Shown here: positions 28,118 to 36,441 of the stretch, one piece after another | How positions within the stretch are numbered: position 1 is the first letter of the stretch | Layout of the letters: each line of letters opens with the position of its first letter | Source of the DNA: Planctomycetaceae bacterium | Lineage (GTDB): Bacteria; Planctomycetota; Planctomycetia; Pirellulales; PNKZ01 | Length of the DNA stretch: 53,359 bases | Assembly (NCBI GenBank): GCA_016793115.1 | Contig: JAEUIN010000111.1 | Span: forward strand, 1-53,359 | Direction: 5' to 3' | Made by a program: the position numbers and the translations under genes | Notes under the pieces: model-generated | What the model was told of the DNA's origin: nothing | The model's database searches: none | What the model saw: only the letters and a program-made list of their open reading frames with translations

Positions 28118-28989
28118 TGTCGGCTCGCCCCTGGCACTTTCGCCAGATGTTTCTCGAACCAGCCGACAAGTTCGGGGACGACTCTGCTCGCGGTTTGCTC
28201 CTTCGAGAACCCGTGGGCGGCCCCTTCGATCGTGACGAGTTTGTACGGCACCTTGGTCTTGTCGAGGGCGGCGACGATGTTCGTGCTGTGTTCGATCGGC
28301 ACGAGTTCGTCTTTGTCGCCGTGGATCAAGAGGATCGGCGCGGTCTTTTCATCGACGTTGACGAGCGGCGAGACTTCCGGAGCCCGCGCGGGATCGAAGG
28401 AGAGCGGTTCCTTGAGCCGCGGGTGTTCGCGAATCGGCTTGGGCGGGTCGGTGACCCAAGTGCGCAAGTCGGTGGGCGGATAAAGCGCGGCGGCGGCCGC
28501 GATGCGGCTGCTCTGCTTGAGCACCGGGTCTTTGGCTTGCGGGTCGCCGTCGTCGCCGGTCGTGGCGAGCACGAGCGTTAGGTGTCCGCCGGCGCTGCCG
28601 CCGACGACTCCGAGGCGATCGGGATCGACATCGAAGCGCTTAGCGTCGCCCCGTATATGGCGAACCGCACGGCGCACGTCGGCCGCGGCTTCGAGGATGT
28701 TGTAGCGTGGCGCGCTGCCGTGGCGGACGACGTAGAGCGTGAAGCCTTTATCGAGATACGGTTTGCCGGCGACAAGGAAGTTGCGCGGTTCGGTCCACCC
28801 GCTGTACCAGCCGCCGCTTTGAATCCAGAGCACCGCGGCCCCGTCGGCATTCGCCGGCCGGAGCACGTCGTAGGTCAGAGCGAGGCCGTCTTTGTGGCCA
28901 TAGACGACGTCGGGGGTGATCGTCACATCGTCGGCGCGGGCGGCCGTGAATGTGAGGAGCGCGAGCATGGAGACGAGGAGTGTTTTCAT
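28114..28989 (-). CDS. Exported alpha/beta hydrolase, BD-FAE-like
   Basis: 291 residues with a signal peptide (TLLVSMLALLTFTAARA). Esterase/lipase motifs include WIQSGGWYSGW, the nucleophile elbow GGSAGG in GVVGGSAGGHLTLVLAT, HGDKDELVPIEHS for the acid, and GAAHGFSK for the His. It is similar to the feruloyl/acetyl esterase type that acts on plant- or algae-derived polymers. The ATG at 28989 overlaps the stop of the membrane gene (ATGA), and its own stop overlaps the start of the LpqC-like gene, so the three are probably one operon. Confidence 0.9.
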   Translation of the reverse strand: MKTLLVSMLALLTFTAARADDVTITPDVVYGHKDGLALTYDVLRPANADGAAVLWIQSGGWYSGWTEPRNFLVAGKPYLDKGFTLYVVRHGSAPRYNILEAAADVRRAVRHIRGDAKRFDVDPDRLGVVGGSAGGHLTLVLATTGDDGDPQAKDPVLKQSSRIAAAAALYPPTDLRTWVTDPPKPIREHPRLKEPLSFDPARAPEVSPLVNVDEKTAPILLIHGDKDELVPIEHSTNIVAALDKTKVPYKLVTIEGAAHGFSKEQTASRVVPELVGWFEKHLAKVPGASRQ

Positions 28990-29390
28990 ATCTGGCGGGT
29001 ATCCCGGCTACGGAGGTCGTTCGACGTCGCGTTATCTTGCGCGACGTCGGGGTCTTCTTCCAAATGAAATTTGTGCATCACGCGATGAAAAATCGGTGCG
29101 GTGAGGACGGCGGTCATCGAAAGAAAGGCGATGCCGCTGTAGAGGGCGTAGAATGCGGCGAAGAGTTTGCCGCCGCGGGTCGTCATTCGGTCGACCGGCC
29201 CCATTCCGGTGAGAATCATCGAGGCGTTAAGGAGCCCGTCGATCGCGTCGAGATCCCCGAAATAGCAATAACCCACGGTACCGAGAAGGAGCGAGACTGC
29301 GGCAATGCCCGAGACTCCGCCGAGGCTGCGCAACATTCGGAGCGCAAAAGCCCGCAACGGAATCAAACGTTCGTGTTTGTGTTCAAACAT
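28986..29390 (-). CDS. Small two-TM membrane protein with K+-channel-like pore-loop layout
   Basis: 134 residues from the ATG at 29390; a GTG two codons upstream is less likely. TM1 is roughly residues 16-38 (GIAAVSLLLGTVGYCYF). A re-entrant-like segment GLLNASMILTGMGP follows, then GGKLFAAFYALYSGIAFLSM as TM2, and a charged tail with HRVMHKFHLEEDP. The pattern TM, short helix, G-x-G-P, then Gly-Lys-x-Phe-Ala resembles bacterial ion-channel family 2TM proteins, but the filter TVGYGD is replaced by TGMGPVD. Ion conduction is therefore an inference. It is coupled to two secreted hydrolases downstream. Confidence 0.78.
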   Translation of the reverse strand: MFEHKHERLIPLRAFALRMLRSLGGVSGIAAVSLLLGTVGYCYFGDLDAIDGLLNASMILTGMGPVDRMTTRGGKLFAAFYALYSGIAFLSMTAVLTAPIFHRVMHKFHLEEDPDVAQDNATSNDLRSRDTRQI

Positions 29391-29554
29391 GAGCACGCAT
29401 CGCGACGACCGGCGGTAATACGCCGCAGATTCTAGCAGCTTGCGCAGCCGTACCCAGATAGCCGGTCGGGTGCGAACCGTTCGGCGAGCGGTCGGGGCGT
29501 GGCCCGTCTTCGTCCGCTCACCGCATGCACATCTCTCCGTCGCGGCTTCGCAGT

Positions 29555-31177
29555 TTAACGCGGCGCTCCTTCCAACTCCGCTTGGCCGTTTTGTGCGGCG
29601 TGTTTACCGTCGGGTTGAACCTTGAGCAGCGTTTCCGGCAGTTCAATGCCGGCCACGTCGCGCATGACCTGCATCATCGGCGGAAGCGTATGGGCCATAT
29701 TCTGCAAGAAGTTCGCCGTGCTCGAACCTTTGTCGCCGCCGTTCTCCCAGACGACGATTTTGTCGAACTTGATGTTTGAAATCGCCTTCGCCGAAGCGTC
29801 GGTGAGGTGATTCAGATGTTCGAGCATCAACAGTTGGAACGCTTCACGCGAGCCGCCGCAAGAGTCGACGATCTTCTTCAAGCCGTCGGCCTTTTTGGCG
29901 AGGATCTCGTACTGTCCGCGGGCCTCGGCGTCGAGTTTGGCGAAGATGGCCGCGGCCTGTCCTTCGGCTTCAATGCGAATGCGTTCGGCGGCCGCTTCGG
30001 CGTCGACGATGGCGCGGGCTTTATCGGCTTTCGCGGGAGCTTCGACCGAAGCGCGGCGCTCGGCTTCGACCCGTTCGGCGTCGGCGAGCGCTGCCTTAGC
30101 CATCGCTCGGTTCTGCGCTTCGAGCACCGCGGCTTCGGCCTCCCGCTTCTTCGTCTCGGCCAATTGATAAGCTTCGGCCTGTTTGACGGCGAGGCTCGCC
30201 TTCGAGACCGCGACGGATTCTTGTGCCGTGTTTTCCCCTTCGATCGCTTTGGCGTTGGCGTCGGCGGTACGGACTCGCATTTCGCGTTCCGCTTCCTTGA
30301 CCTGCACGTCGCGTTGATAGGCGGCCGTTTGTTCGCCGATCTTTTGCTCTTTCTCAAGTTCGGCGAGCCGAATGGCTTGCGCGCGCAAGGCCTCTTTGGA
30401 GCCGATTTCCTTTTCCTTCGAGGCGTTGGAAATTTGGATCGTGCGGTCCCGCATCGCCTCGGCGACGCGCGTCTCACCGAGTTTCTCTTGTTCGGCGACG
30501 TCGCCGCGCGCCTGCTGAATGGCTTGCGAGGCGGCCTTCTGGCCGATGGCGTCGATGTAGCCGGCTTCGTCGGTGATGTCGGTGATGTTCACGTTGATGA
30601 GCGTGAGGCCGATCTTTTTGAGTTCGGGCTCGAGCGAGTTCATCACGTGGCTCAGAAATGTGTCGCGGTCGCGGTTGATGTCTTCGATCCGCATCGATGC
30701 GATCACTTGTCGCAACTGGCCGAAAATGATTTCCTGAGCCTGCTTCTCAATCTGTTTCGGGTTCAGCCCAAGCAAGCGGACGGCGGCGTTTTGCATGACC
30801 TCGGGCATCGTGCCGATAGCGACGGTGAAGACGCTCGGCACGTTGACGCGGATGTTTTCCGCCGAGAGCGCTCCGCGGAGCGGGATCTCAATTTGAATCG
30901 GCTCCAAGCTCAAATAAGCGTGATCTTGAATCAGCGGCCAGACGAACGTCGCGCCGCCGTGGATGCATTTCACGGCTTTGCCGCCGCCGGCCTTGCCGTA
31001 GATCACCAGCACGCGATTGCTCGGGCAGCGTCGATAGCGCTTCACCAAAAGCACGACGAAGCTGAAAAAAATCAGTGCGGCGCAGACGGCGATCGCCGCA
31101 TAGAAGATCGCGCCGCCGGCATCCATGTTAGGCGACGGAGCCGCGAGCAGCGACGAGAAGAGGATCGGCGCGGACAT
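29555..31177 (-). CDS. Flotillin-family protein
   Basis: 540 residues. A short N-terminus, one transmembrane helix at about 20-46 (AIFYAAIAVCAALIFFSFVV), the SPFH/band-7 domain at about 50-210 (GGATFVWPLIQDHAYLSLEP, ALSAENIRVNVPSVFTVAIG), then a long Ala/Glu-rich coiled coil at about 215-460 with EA-type repeats. Flotillins build membrane microdomains. The C-terminus has the typical LEHLNHLTDASAKAISNIKFD segment. It is encoded downstream of an NfeD-like membrane protein by 47 bp. This flotillin/NfeD pairing is known in Bacillus (FloT/YuaF). Confidence 0.95.
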   Translation of the reverse strand: MSAPILFSSLLAAPSPNMDAGGAIFYAAIAVCAALIFFSFVVLLVKRYRRCPSNRVLVIYGKAGGGKAVKCIHGGATFVWPLIQDHAYLSLEPIQIEIPLRGALSAENIRVNVPSVFTVAIGTMPEVMQNAAVRLLGLNPKQIEKQAQEIIFGQLRQVIASMRIEDINRDRDTFLSHVMNSLEPELKKIGLTLINVNITDITDEAGYIDAIGQKAASQAIQQARGDVAEQEKLGETRVAEAMRDRTIQISNASKEKEIGSKEALRAQAIRLAELEKEQKIGEQTAAYQRDVQVKEAEREMRVRTADANAKAIEGENTAQESVAVSKASLAVKQAEAYQLAETKKREAEAAVLEAQNRAMAKAALADAERVEAERRASVEAPAKADKARAIVDAEAAAERIRIEAEGQAAAIFAKLDAEARGQYEILAKKADGLKKIVDSCGGSREAFQLLMLEHLNHLTDASAKAISNIKFDKIVVWENGGDKGSSTANFLQNMAHTLPPMMQVMRDVAGIELPETLLKVQPDGKHAAQNGQAELEGAPR

Positions 31178-31224
31178 AGTTGGGTTCCTAAGACGAATGG
31201 CTCTGTGTTGAGAGGACGAAGCGA

Positions 31225-31854
31225 CTAACGTACGGCGGGCTGCGCCTCGTGCGCCGTGACGGGTGTCGCAGGATCGGCCGCGACTAGCACCGCATCGTCG
31301 CCGACGACTCGAGTGACGACGATCCGAGTGCCCGTAGGCAATGAGTCGCCGTCGGTCGCGGCCGTGAGTTCGACCGTGCGTCCCTGCAATGTGAGGTGGA
31401 CTTTGCCGGACCCGCTATTGCGCGCCGGAATGCGGACGTAGACGACTCCCTGAACGCCGATCGCTTCGCGCACGCGGGTCGTGCCCTCCGCCCGCAGGAG
31501 CGACATCGACCGCATCATCCAATGCACGAAATACATCGCCGCGACACCCGCGCCGGCCGCCGCGGCGAGGGTCGGCCAAGGCGCGACGCCGCTGGAGTGC
31601 AGCGCCAAGCCGGTAAGTCCGAAGAAAGCCGACGCGGCCGTGACGGTGCGAAAGGAAACGACGCCGAAGAACCAATTCGTGTGATGGTCGTGAACGTCGC
31701 CCGGCGCTTCGTCGCCCGCGTGATCAAGATCGTGGCCGACGTCGTGGCCGGATTCGAGGTCGTCGGTTCCGGACAGTCCGGTCACGGTCAACACGAACTG
31801 ACAGGCCAGAACGGTGCAGCCCAGCACGGCGCAGACGGAGTAGAAGATCGTCAT
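31225..31854 (-). CDS. NfeD-like membrane protein with His/Asp-rich loop
   Basis: 209 residues. N-terminal TM (VCAVLGCTVLACQFVLTVTG), then a loop with many His and Asp residues (SGHDVGHDLDHAGDEAPGDV, HDHH). Two further hydrophobic segments follow (about residues 60-80 and 90-115), then a soluble C-terminal OB-like domain at about 130-200 (VQGVVYVRIPARNSGSGKVH). This is the layout of YuaF/NfeD2, the partner of flotillin. The His/Asp loop could bind a metal (inference). It is 47 bp upstream of the flotillin gene on the same strand. Confidence 0.83.
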   Translation of the reverse strand: MTIFYSVCAVLGCTVLACQFVLTVTGLSGTDDLESGHDVGHDLDHAGDEAPGDVHDHHTNWFFGVVSFRTVTAASAFFGLTGLALHSSGVAPWPTLAAAAGAGVAAMYFVHWMMRSMSLLRAEGTTRVREAIGVQGVVYVRIPARNSGSGKVHLTLQGRTVELTAATDGDSLPTGTRIVVTRVVGDDAVLVAADPATPVTAHEAQPAVR

Positions 31855-31930
31855 GGCGATACGCTCACAGAGGAGGATCGGTCGCGGAAACCGGTCGTTC
31901 TATCGAGGTATTCGTTCGCGTCGACCGAAT

Positions 31931-31949
31931 CTTACGAACTATCCGTAAG
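31931..31949. promoter_or_regulatory. Inverted repeat upstream of NfeD/flotillin genes
   Basis: CTTACG-AACTATC-CGTAAG, a perfect 6-bp inverted repeat with 7-bp spacer, about 77 bp before the start at 31854. It could be an operator; the regulator is unknown. Confidence 0.35.
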
Positions 31950-32089
31950 TCGTTAGGACGAGCAAGATTGTCGCGCGCAGCTGCAAGTCTCGCAATGAGA
32001 GAGTTGCGAACTAGACAAAGTTCGCGCCGGGAGCGAACTTATGGATGCCCCCGGCTGATAGAGGCCCGCAGGAGGACTTGAATCGCGAA

Positions 32090-32120
32090 AGAAGCGAGGG
32101 CCGTACGGCCCCCGCTCACC
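32090..32120 (-). terminator. Probable terminator after the serine hydrolase gene
   Basis: On the minus strand GAGCGGGGGCC-GTAC-GGCCCTCGCTTC forms an 11- or 12-bp stem including a G-U pair, followed by CTTCTTTCG. The U-tract is interrupted, so the assignment is tentative. It starts about 33 bp after the stop. Confidence 0.4.
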
Positions 32121-32152
32121 GAAGATCGACGTTAATCGGCTGCGAACGTCCT

Positions 32153-33193
32153 CTATTTCTTCTCCACCGCGTCGCAGGCGAGCTTGTATAGCTCGTTGCT
32201 ATTCAGCTTGCGGTTCGGTTCCGGATCCTCGCCGATCTGACGAATGACGATCAAATCCAGGCTTGGCACGATCAGCATGTTGTTTTGAAAGCGGCCGAGA
32301 GCGGCGTAGGCGTCGGTCGGGCAGCCGCGGAACTTCTTTCCCGTCGTGTTGTTCCACCACAGGTAGCCGTATTCCGGGTTCATCTCTTGCGACGGCGCGG
32401 TGGCTTCTTTTACCCAGGCGGCCGGCACGACTTGTTCGCCTTGCCAACGCCCACCGCGCAAGAACAGCAAGCCGAATTTGGCTAGTCCTCTCGCCGTGAT
32501 GTGCAGGCCGCTGTAGGGCAAGCTGTAGTCTTCGTTTTTATCCCAACTCCAATCGCTTTCGCCGATGCCGATCTTGCGGAACACCTTCTCGTCGAGGATT
32601 TCATCGACTTGCTTCCCGGTCGCCTTCTTCAGCACTGGGGCGAGCAGCGCCAGGCCGGTGTTGTTGTAGTCCCAATGCTTACCTAGCTCGTGCGTGAGCG
32701 GGGCTTCGTAGAGCGAATGCGAGAATTGCTTTTCGAGCGTCGGGAATTGCTTATTGTTGTTCACGCCGGTCGACATGCTGATGATCTGTCGCACGGTGAC
32801 GTAGCGCTTCCCTTCCGGTTTGACGTCGGGAATCAAGTCGCCGACTTTTGTGTCGAGCGAGAGCTTGCCGTCGGCGATCACCAGTCCGGCGGCGGTCGAA
32901 GCAAACGATTTCGAAGTCGAGTAGACGAGGTATTTCGAACTTGGCGTGGCATCGCCGAAGTACCACTCGCCGACAATCTTGCCGTGGCGAACGACGAGGC
33001 CCGCTTTGGCTCCGGAGTTCTCCAGCCATTTTCCGACTTCGGCGAGCTTGTGGGCGCTCATTCCCTCGTCGGCCGGTTGAGCCGTCTGCCATTGAGGCAC
33101 CGGCCATTCTTCCGCGGCTACCGGGGCAGTCGCAACATTCAACGCGGTAGTGATGAGTTGAGCGATAACCGACCAGCGAATGAGGCGGAACAT
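32153..33193 (-). CDS. Exported serine hydrolase, class-C beta-lactamase family
   Basis: 346 residues with a signal peptide (WSVIAQLITTALNVATAPVAA). The SxxK motif is S92-T-S-K95 (VYSTSKSF) and the YxN motif is Y176-N-N178 (HWDYNNTG). The end has GYLWWNNT and ALGRFQNNMLIVPSLDLIV, typical of the family. Members include esterases, D-aminopeptidases and penicillin-recognising enzymes; true beta-lactamase activity cannot be claimed from the sequence. It stands alone, with an imperfect terminator downstream and a 285-bp region upstream that contains the terminator of the next gene. Confidence 0.93.
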   Translation of the reverse strand: MFRLIRWSVIAQLITTALNVATAPVAAEEWPVPQWQTAQPADEGMSAHKLAEVGKWLENSGAKAGLVVRHGKIVGEWYFGDATPSSKYLVYSTSKSFASTAAGLVIADGKLSLDTKVGDLIPDVKPEGKRYVTVRQIISMSTGVNNNKQFPTLEKQFSHSLYEAPLTHELGKHWDYNNTGLALLAPVLKKATGKQVDEILDEKVFRKIGIGESDWSWDKNEDYSLPYSGLHITARGLAKFGLLFLRGGRWQGEQVVPAAWVKEATAPSQEMNPEYGYLWWNNTTGKKFRGCPTDAYAALGRFQNNMLIVPSLDLIVIRQIGEDPEPNRKLNSNELYKLACDAVEKK

Positions 33194-33333
33194 TGCGCAA
33201 GAGCTCTCCGGCGTGCGTTAAGGCGCAGTTTGAGTGAGCGGGCTCACCCGACAGACAATCCGCCAAGATTAGAGGGCGCGGCAGATGAATGCAACCTTTT
33301 GGCAGAACCGACAACTGAATGGTCGTTAAATGC

Positions 33334-33368
33334 AAAAAGCCGCACGCCAACTGTTTGACGCGCGGCTT
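33334..33368 (-). terminator. Intrinsic terminator for the 77-residue gene
   Basis: On the minus strand AAGCCGC, then CAAACAG-type loop region, then GCGGCTT followed by TTTTGC (AAGCCGC 33362-33368 pairs with 33337-33343). It lies about 110 bp after the stop at 33479. Confidence 0.65.
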
Positions 33369-33478
33369 AAAGCTATTTCTTCGACGAGGCGAGCCAAGCC
33401 GAAGCCGGTGGCTCGTGCGCCGACTCCGCCCCGATCACTCCTTGCGGCGGATCTAAGGAAACGGAGCGACGCTTTGAT

Positions 33479-33712
33479 TTACTTGGCCTTGCGAGGCTTG
33501 CCGCCGAACTTTCGATCGCGGCGTGCGAGGGGCGAGTTGGCGCTCGGAGCGGCGAGATGTTTCCAGCGGGCGACTAATTGCGAGAGCTGGACGTTCATCC
33601 AGAGCCCGAAAGCTTCATATTCATCGGCTTCAACGGCCACCGGAAGGGCGGCCGCAGCGTGGACGGTCTCGTCGATCGGCAAGTCGCCGGGGTTTACATC
33701 TTTCGGGGTCAT
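33479..33712 (-). CDS. Small acidic/basic protein of unknown function
   Basis: 77 residues. The ATG at 33712 is supported by AGGAGG 7 nt upstream, one of the best ribosome-binding sites in the window; the frame runs 16 codons further to 33760 but without such a site. The N-terminal half is acidic (VHAAAALPVAVEADEYEAFG), the middle has LWMNVQLSQLVARW, which could form an amphipathic helix, and the tail is basic (ARRDRKFGGKPRKAK). No family was recognised. It is flanked by intrinsic terminators on both sides and is probably monocistronic. Confidence 0.72.
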   Translation of the reverse strand: MTPKDVNPGDLPIDETVHAAAALPVAVEADEYEAFGLWMNVQLSQLVARWKHLAAPSANSPLARRDRKFGGKPRKAK

Positions 33713-33860
33713 CACAGTGCCTCCTCGTAGGACAAGCGGCCTTCGGTTGGGCTGCCACATCCCTTAGTAGCGATTCCCGTGCCGAAATGTTTCTTGTCTG
33801 CCCTCTATTACGTTAGATGCCCCCGCCAGGTTCAGGTTCACCCTCAAAGTCTCAAAAATC

Positions 33861-33902
33861 AAAAAAAACGCCCTGCGGAAAGGCTTGCGCTTCCCGCAGG
33901 GC
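33861..33902 (-). terminator. Strong intrinsic terminator of the EF-hand gene
   Basis: On the minus strand, GCCCTGCGG (33894-33902) pairs perfectly with CCGCAGGGC (33870-33878) across a 15-nt loop. The stem is followed by G and eight T residues (33861-33868). It is 95 bp after the stop at 33997. Confidence 0.92.
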
Positions 33903-33996
33903 TTATGGCGGTCGAGAGTCCAGGCGGGGATTCTCCGCCGTTTTTGCACGTGGGCGGCGGGCAGGCCGTGCCCGTTTCGCGTGCATGTTGCCGACG

Positions 33997-35403
33997 CTAC
34001 TTGCCCGGCACGTTGTCTTTTTTCGACGTCGTCGGCTTCACCCCGTCGACGCCGTCGCCTTTGCTCGCCTCCTTTTCGTCAGGCTGGTCCGTCGTCGACG
34101 GACGCCGACTGTCGCCGTCGGGGCGCGGACGACGACCGGCGTCGCCCTCCGCGGCGGGGCGTCGCTCACTGCGCCCGTCCCCACCACGGCGTTCCGCCAT
34201 CCGTCGCATGGCGTCGCGCGTTTCGTCGAGGTCCAACGACCCGTCGCCGTTGCGATCAATTTCACCGAAGTTGGCTTGCAGCCGTTCGGGTGTTTCGTCC
34301 TTCGAAAGTTTGCCGTCGCCGTTCTTGTCGGCGGCTTTGAAACGCTCTTCCGATTCACGCAACATCGCTTCGCGGCCTTCGGCCGACATTTCCGGCCGGC
34401 GTTGCCGATCTCCGTCGGGGCGTCCGTCCGGACGCCCACCGCCGGGCGCCGCGCGCGAGAACCGCTCGACCATCTGGCGGATTTCCACGTCGTCGAGTTC
34501 GCCGTCGCCGTTGCCGTCGATGCGATCGAAGTTTTCACGTATCCGCTCGCCGACCTCTTCTTTGCTGAGTTTGCCGTCGCCGTTTTTGTCTTGTTGCTTA
34601 AAGAAGGCGAGCATGCGTTCGGCGTCGGGAGCTTGCCCCGGACCGCCGACGCCGCCTTGCGGAGGCGGCGGCGCGAGCTCGCGCATCGTCACTTTACCGT
34701 CTTCGTCGCGATCGAGTTTCTTCAGCACTTCCGACGCGCCGGCGATTTCCTCCGCGGAGAGTTCGCCGTCGCGATTCTTATCGAGCGCACCGAGCAACAT
34801 ACCGCCGGGGTTGGGGCCGCCGGGCATTCCCGGAAAGCCGGGTGCGCCGTTCATGCCCGGTCGTCCGGCCTCGCCGGGAGGGCCGGACTCCGGCCGGCCC
34901 TGTCCCGGCCCGCCGAAGCCGCGACGAAACTCCTCACGCGACGCCGCCCCGTCGCCGTCGGCGTCGACGCGCGTCAACATTTGTTTAAAGCCTTCACGTC
35001 GTTCTTCCGGCATTTCGTCCGGCGTGAGTTTCCCGTCGCCGTTGCGGTCGGCGCGGCCGAAGATCTCATCCGGATTAAACTGCCCGCCTCCCGGATTGGG
35101 CCGCCCGCCTCCGGGATTTGTCATCTCGCCGCGCGGACGCTCTTCGCTCAGGCCGGCGACGAATTCGCTCTCGCTTAGCTTGCCGTCGTCGTCCTTGTCT
35201 TGCGTGTCGATCAAGCGTTCGACGAGACGGCGCTGTTGATCCGGAACTTCGCGAGCGGTGAGTTTGCCGTCGCCGTCGCCGTCAAGCTTCCGGAAGAGAG
35301 CCGCGTGCTCCTCGTTTTTGGGAGGAGCGGCGTCGTCGGCGAAAGCGAATGCTGGCGCCGCGACGACGGCGGCGGCGAGATAGCGTTGCCAGATGCGAGC
35401 CAT
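33997..35403 (-). CDS. Secreted protein with ten EF-hand motifs and collagen-like linkers
   Basis: 468 residues from the ATG at 35403, which starts a signal peptide (LAAAVVAAPAFAFA); AGGA lies about 8 nt upstream. The frame is open for another 303 codons, but that stretch lacks a signal and is basic and Ser-rich. Ten EF-hand-type loops are visible, including DGDGDGKLTARE, DKDDDGKLSESE, DRNGDGKLTPDE, DADGDGAASREE, DKNRDGELSAEE, DRDEDGKVTMRE, DKNGDGKLSKEE, DGNGDGELDDVE, DKNGDGKLSKDE and DRNGDGSLDLDE. Gly/Pro-rich linkers, for example RPGMNGAPGFPGMPGGPNPG, separate some of them. It is probably a calcium-binding matrix or surface protein outside the cell; the partner is unknown. A strong terminator follows. 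Confidence 0.92.
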   Translation of the reverse strand: MARIWQRYLAAAVVAAPAFAFADDAAPPKNEEHAALFRKLDGDGDGKLTAREVPDQQRRLVERLIDTQDKDDDGKLSESEFVAGLSEERPRGEMTNPGGGRPNPGGGQFNPDEIFGRADRNGDGKLTPDEMPEERREGFKQMLTRVDADGDGAASREEFRRGFGGPGQGRPESGPPGEAGRPGMNGAPGFPGMPGGPNPGGMLLGALDKNRDGELSAEEIAGASEVLKKLDRDEDGKVTMRELAPPPPQGGVGGPGQAPDAERMLAFFKQQDKNGDGKLSKEEVGERIRENFDRIDGNGDGELDDVEIRQMVERFSRAAPGGGRPDGRPDGDRQRRPEMSAEGREAMLRESEERFKAADKNGDGKLSKDETPERLQANFGEIDRNGDGSLDLDETRDAMRRMAERRGGDGRSERRPAAEGDAGRRPRPDGDSRRPSTTDQPDEKEASKGDGVDGVKPTTSKKDNVPGK

Positions 35404-36441
35404 GGTAGTCCTTTGTGTTGCAGGAAAAATTGAGGGTGTGCGATTTTGGCGTCTGTGGACTGTCGACGTATTCGCTCCGGCGTCCGCCGTCAGTTCGAGC
35501 ATCCGTCGTGCGAAATCAAGCGGGCGGACGACCTGGACGGCGGCCGAGTGCGAATGCGGGCGGCGCCGGCGACGTCGCGAATATGTTAAACCGTGATGAC
35601 TGGGGAAAGTTCCGGGAATCGAAGTGCTTTCGTTGTTAGAGCGACTTGTAATTTCTGCCGGCCGGCGACCGTTGCAAGGTCGCGTCGACTGAGAGGTCGC
35701 GATGTCTCCGCCGGCAGTGGAAGATCGATATTGAGCCGTTTTTTCGGCCGTTCTATACTGCGCGGGCGAACATTCCAGGCCGTCACGAAGAAGAACGTCG
35801 CGATTTTTTTGCGGCGCCAAACTTTTGGTCCGGGACTTGCGTAATGGGAACTGTCCAGTCGCGAACTTGGCAACGCTTATAACGGGGCGGGCCGCAAGTT
35901 CGATACAACGGCCGGCATCGGTGCGGCGACTGAGACCGTCACCGAATACGAGATCGCCATAAGAAGTCGTTCGACAAGGAAGTTGCAAAGGGGCCGACGG
36001 AACGGTCGATAGCTGTAGGCGGAGAAGTTTCGCGCCTGCACGTCGAACGGACACGACAAACCGGCGGCGCCGATGCAAATCGGTCTGAGGGTTGGAGAGG
36101 TTACGAAAGTCCGTTCGGCGAAAGTCTTGTTTCCGCGCGAAGTTTGATCGGCCCAACAGCACATCATCGACCTTTTCAGGTCGGGCCGAGCAAATCGAAC
36201 CGGGGCGACTCTCGCCACGCTTGAAAGACAGATTGATTTGGCTTCGTCGAGGCCGCATTTCCTTTCCGCTGAACGGAAGCTTGGGAAATGAGAATCCGAC
36301 GAGCTTTTCCAATACAGCGTGTACGAGTAAGCGTTCGATTCCAGTGCGTCGCGAAAGTCCGGTCGAGTGCGTTCAGCGATCCCTCTGAACGCAACGAACC
36401 TCGGCCGGCGAAACGCGACCGAAGTAAGGGGAGGATGAGTC
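35404..36441. other. 1.04-kb region without a convincing gene
   Basis: This lies between the EF-hand gene (minus) and flgM (plus). Several open frames here (35586-35873 minus, 35593-35844 plus, 35877-36443 minus) are Arg/Ser-rich, have no signal or motif, and one overlaps the flgM start; all are rejected. The region contains a sigma70-like promoter at 35731-35759 on the plus strand and could encode a non-coding RNA or a long 5' leader. Confidence 0.6.
35731..35759 (+). promoter_or_regulatory. Sigma70-like promoter in the region upstream of flgM
   Basis: TTGAGC (35731-35736), exactly 17 bp, TATACT (35754-35759). The matches are four of six and five of six to the consensus. The predicted start near 35766 is about 675 bp before flgM, so the transcript would be a long leader or a non-coding RNA. 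Confidence 0.5.

Larger units (their letters stand above)
31855..32152. other. 298-bp intergenic region with several hairpins
   Basis: This lies between the serine hydrolase stop (32153) and the NfeD-like start (31854), both minus strand. It holds the inverted repeat at 31931-31949, AAGTTCGC-7-GCGAACTT at 32018-32040, and a terminator-like hairpin near 32090-32120. No convincing ORF is seen. Confidence 0.6.

Noticed and set aside
32153..33193. True class-C beta-lactamase (antibiotic resistance)
   Set aside because: The family motifs are shared by many esterases and peptidases; nothing in the sequence or context indicates antibiotic hydrolysis.
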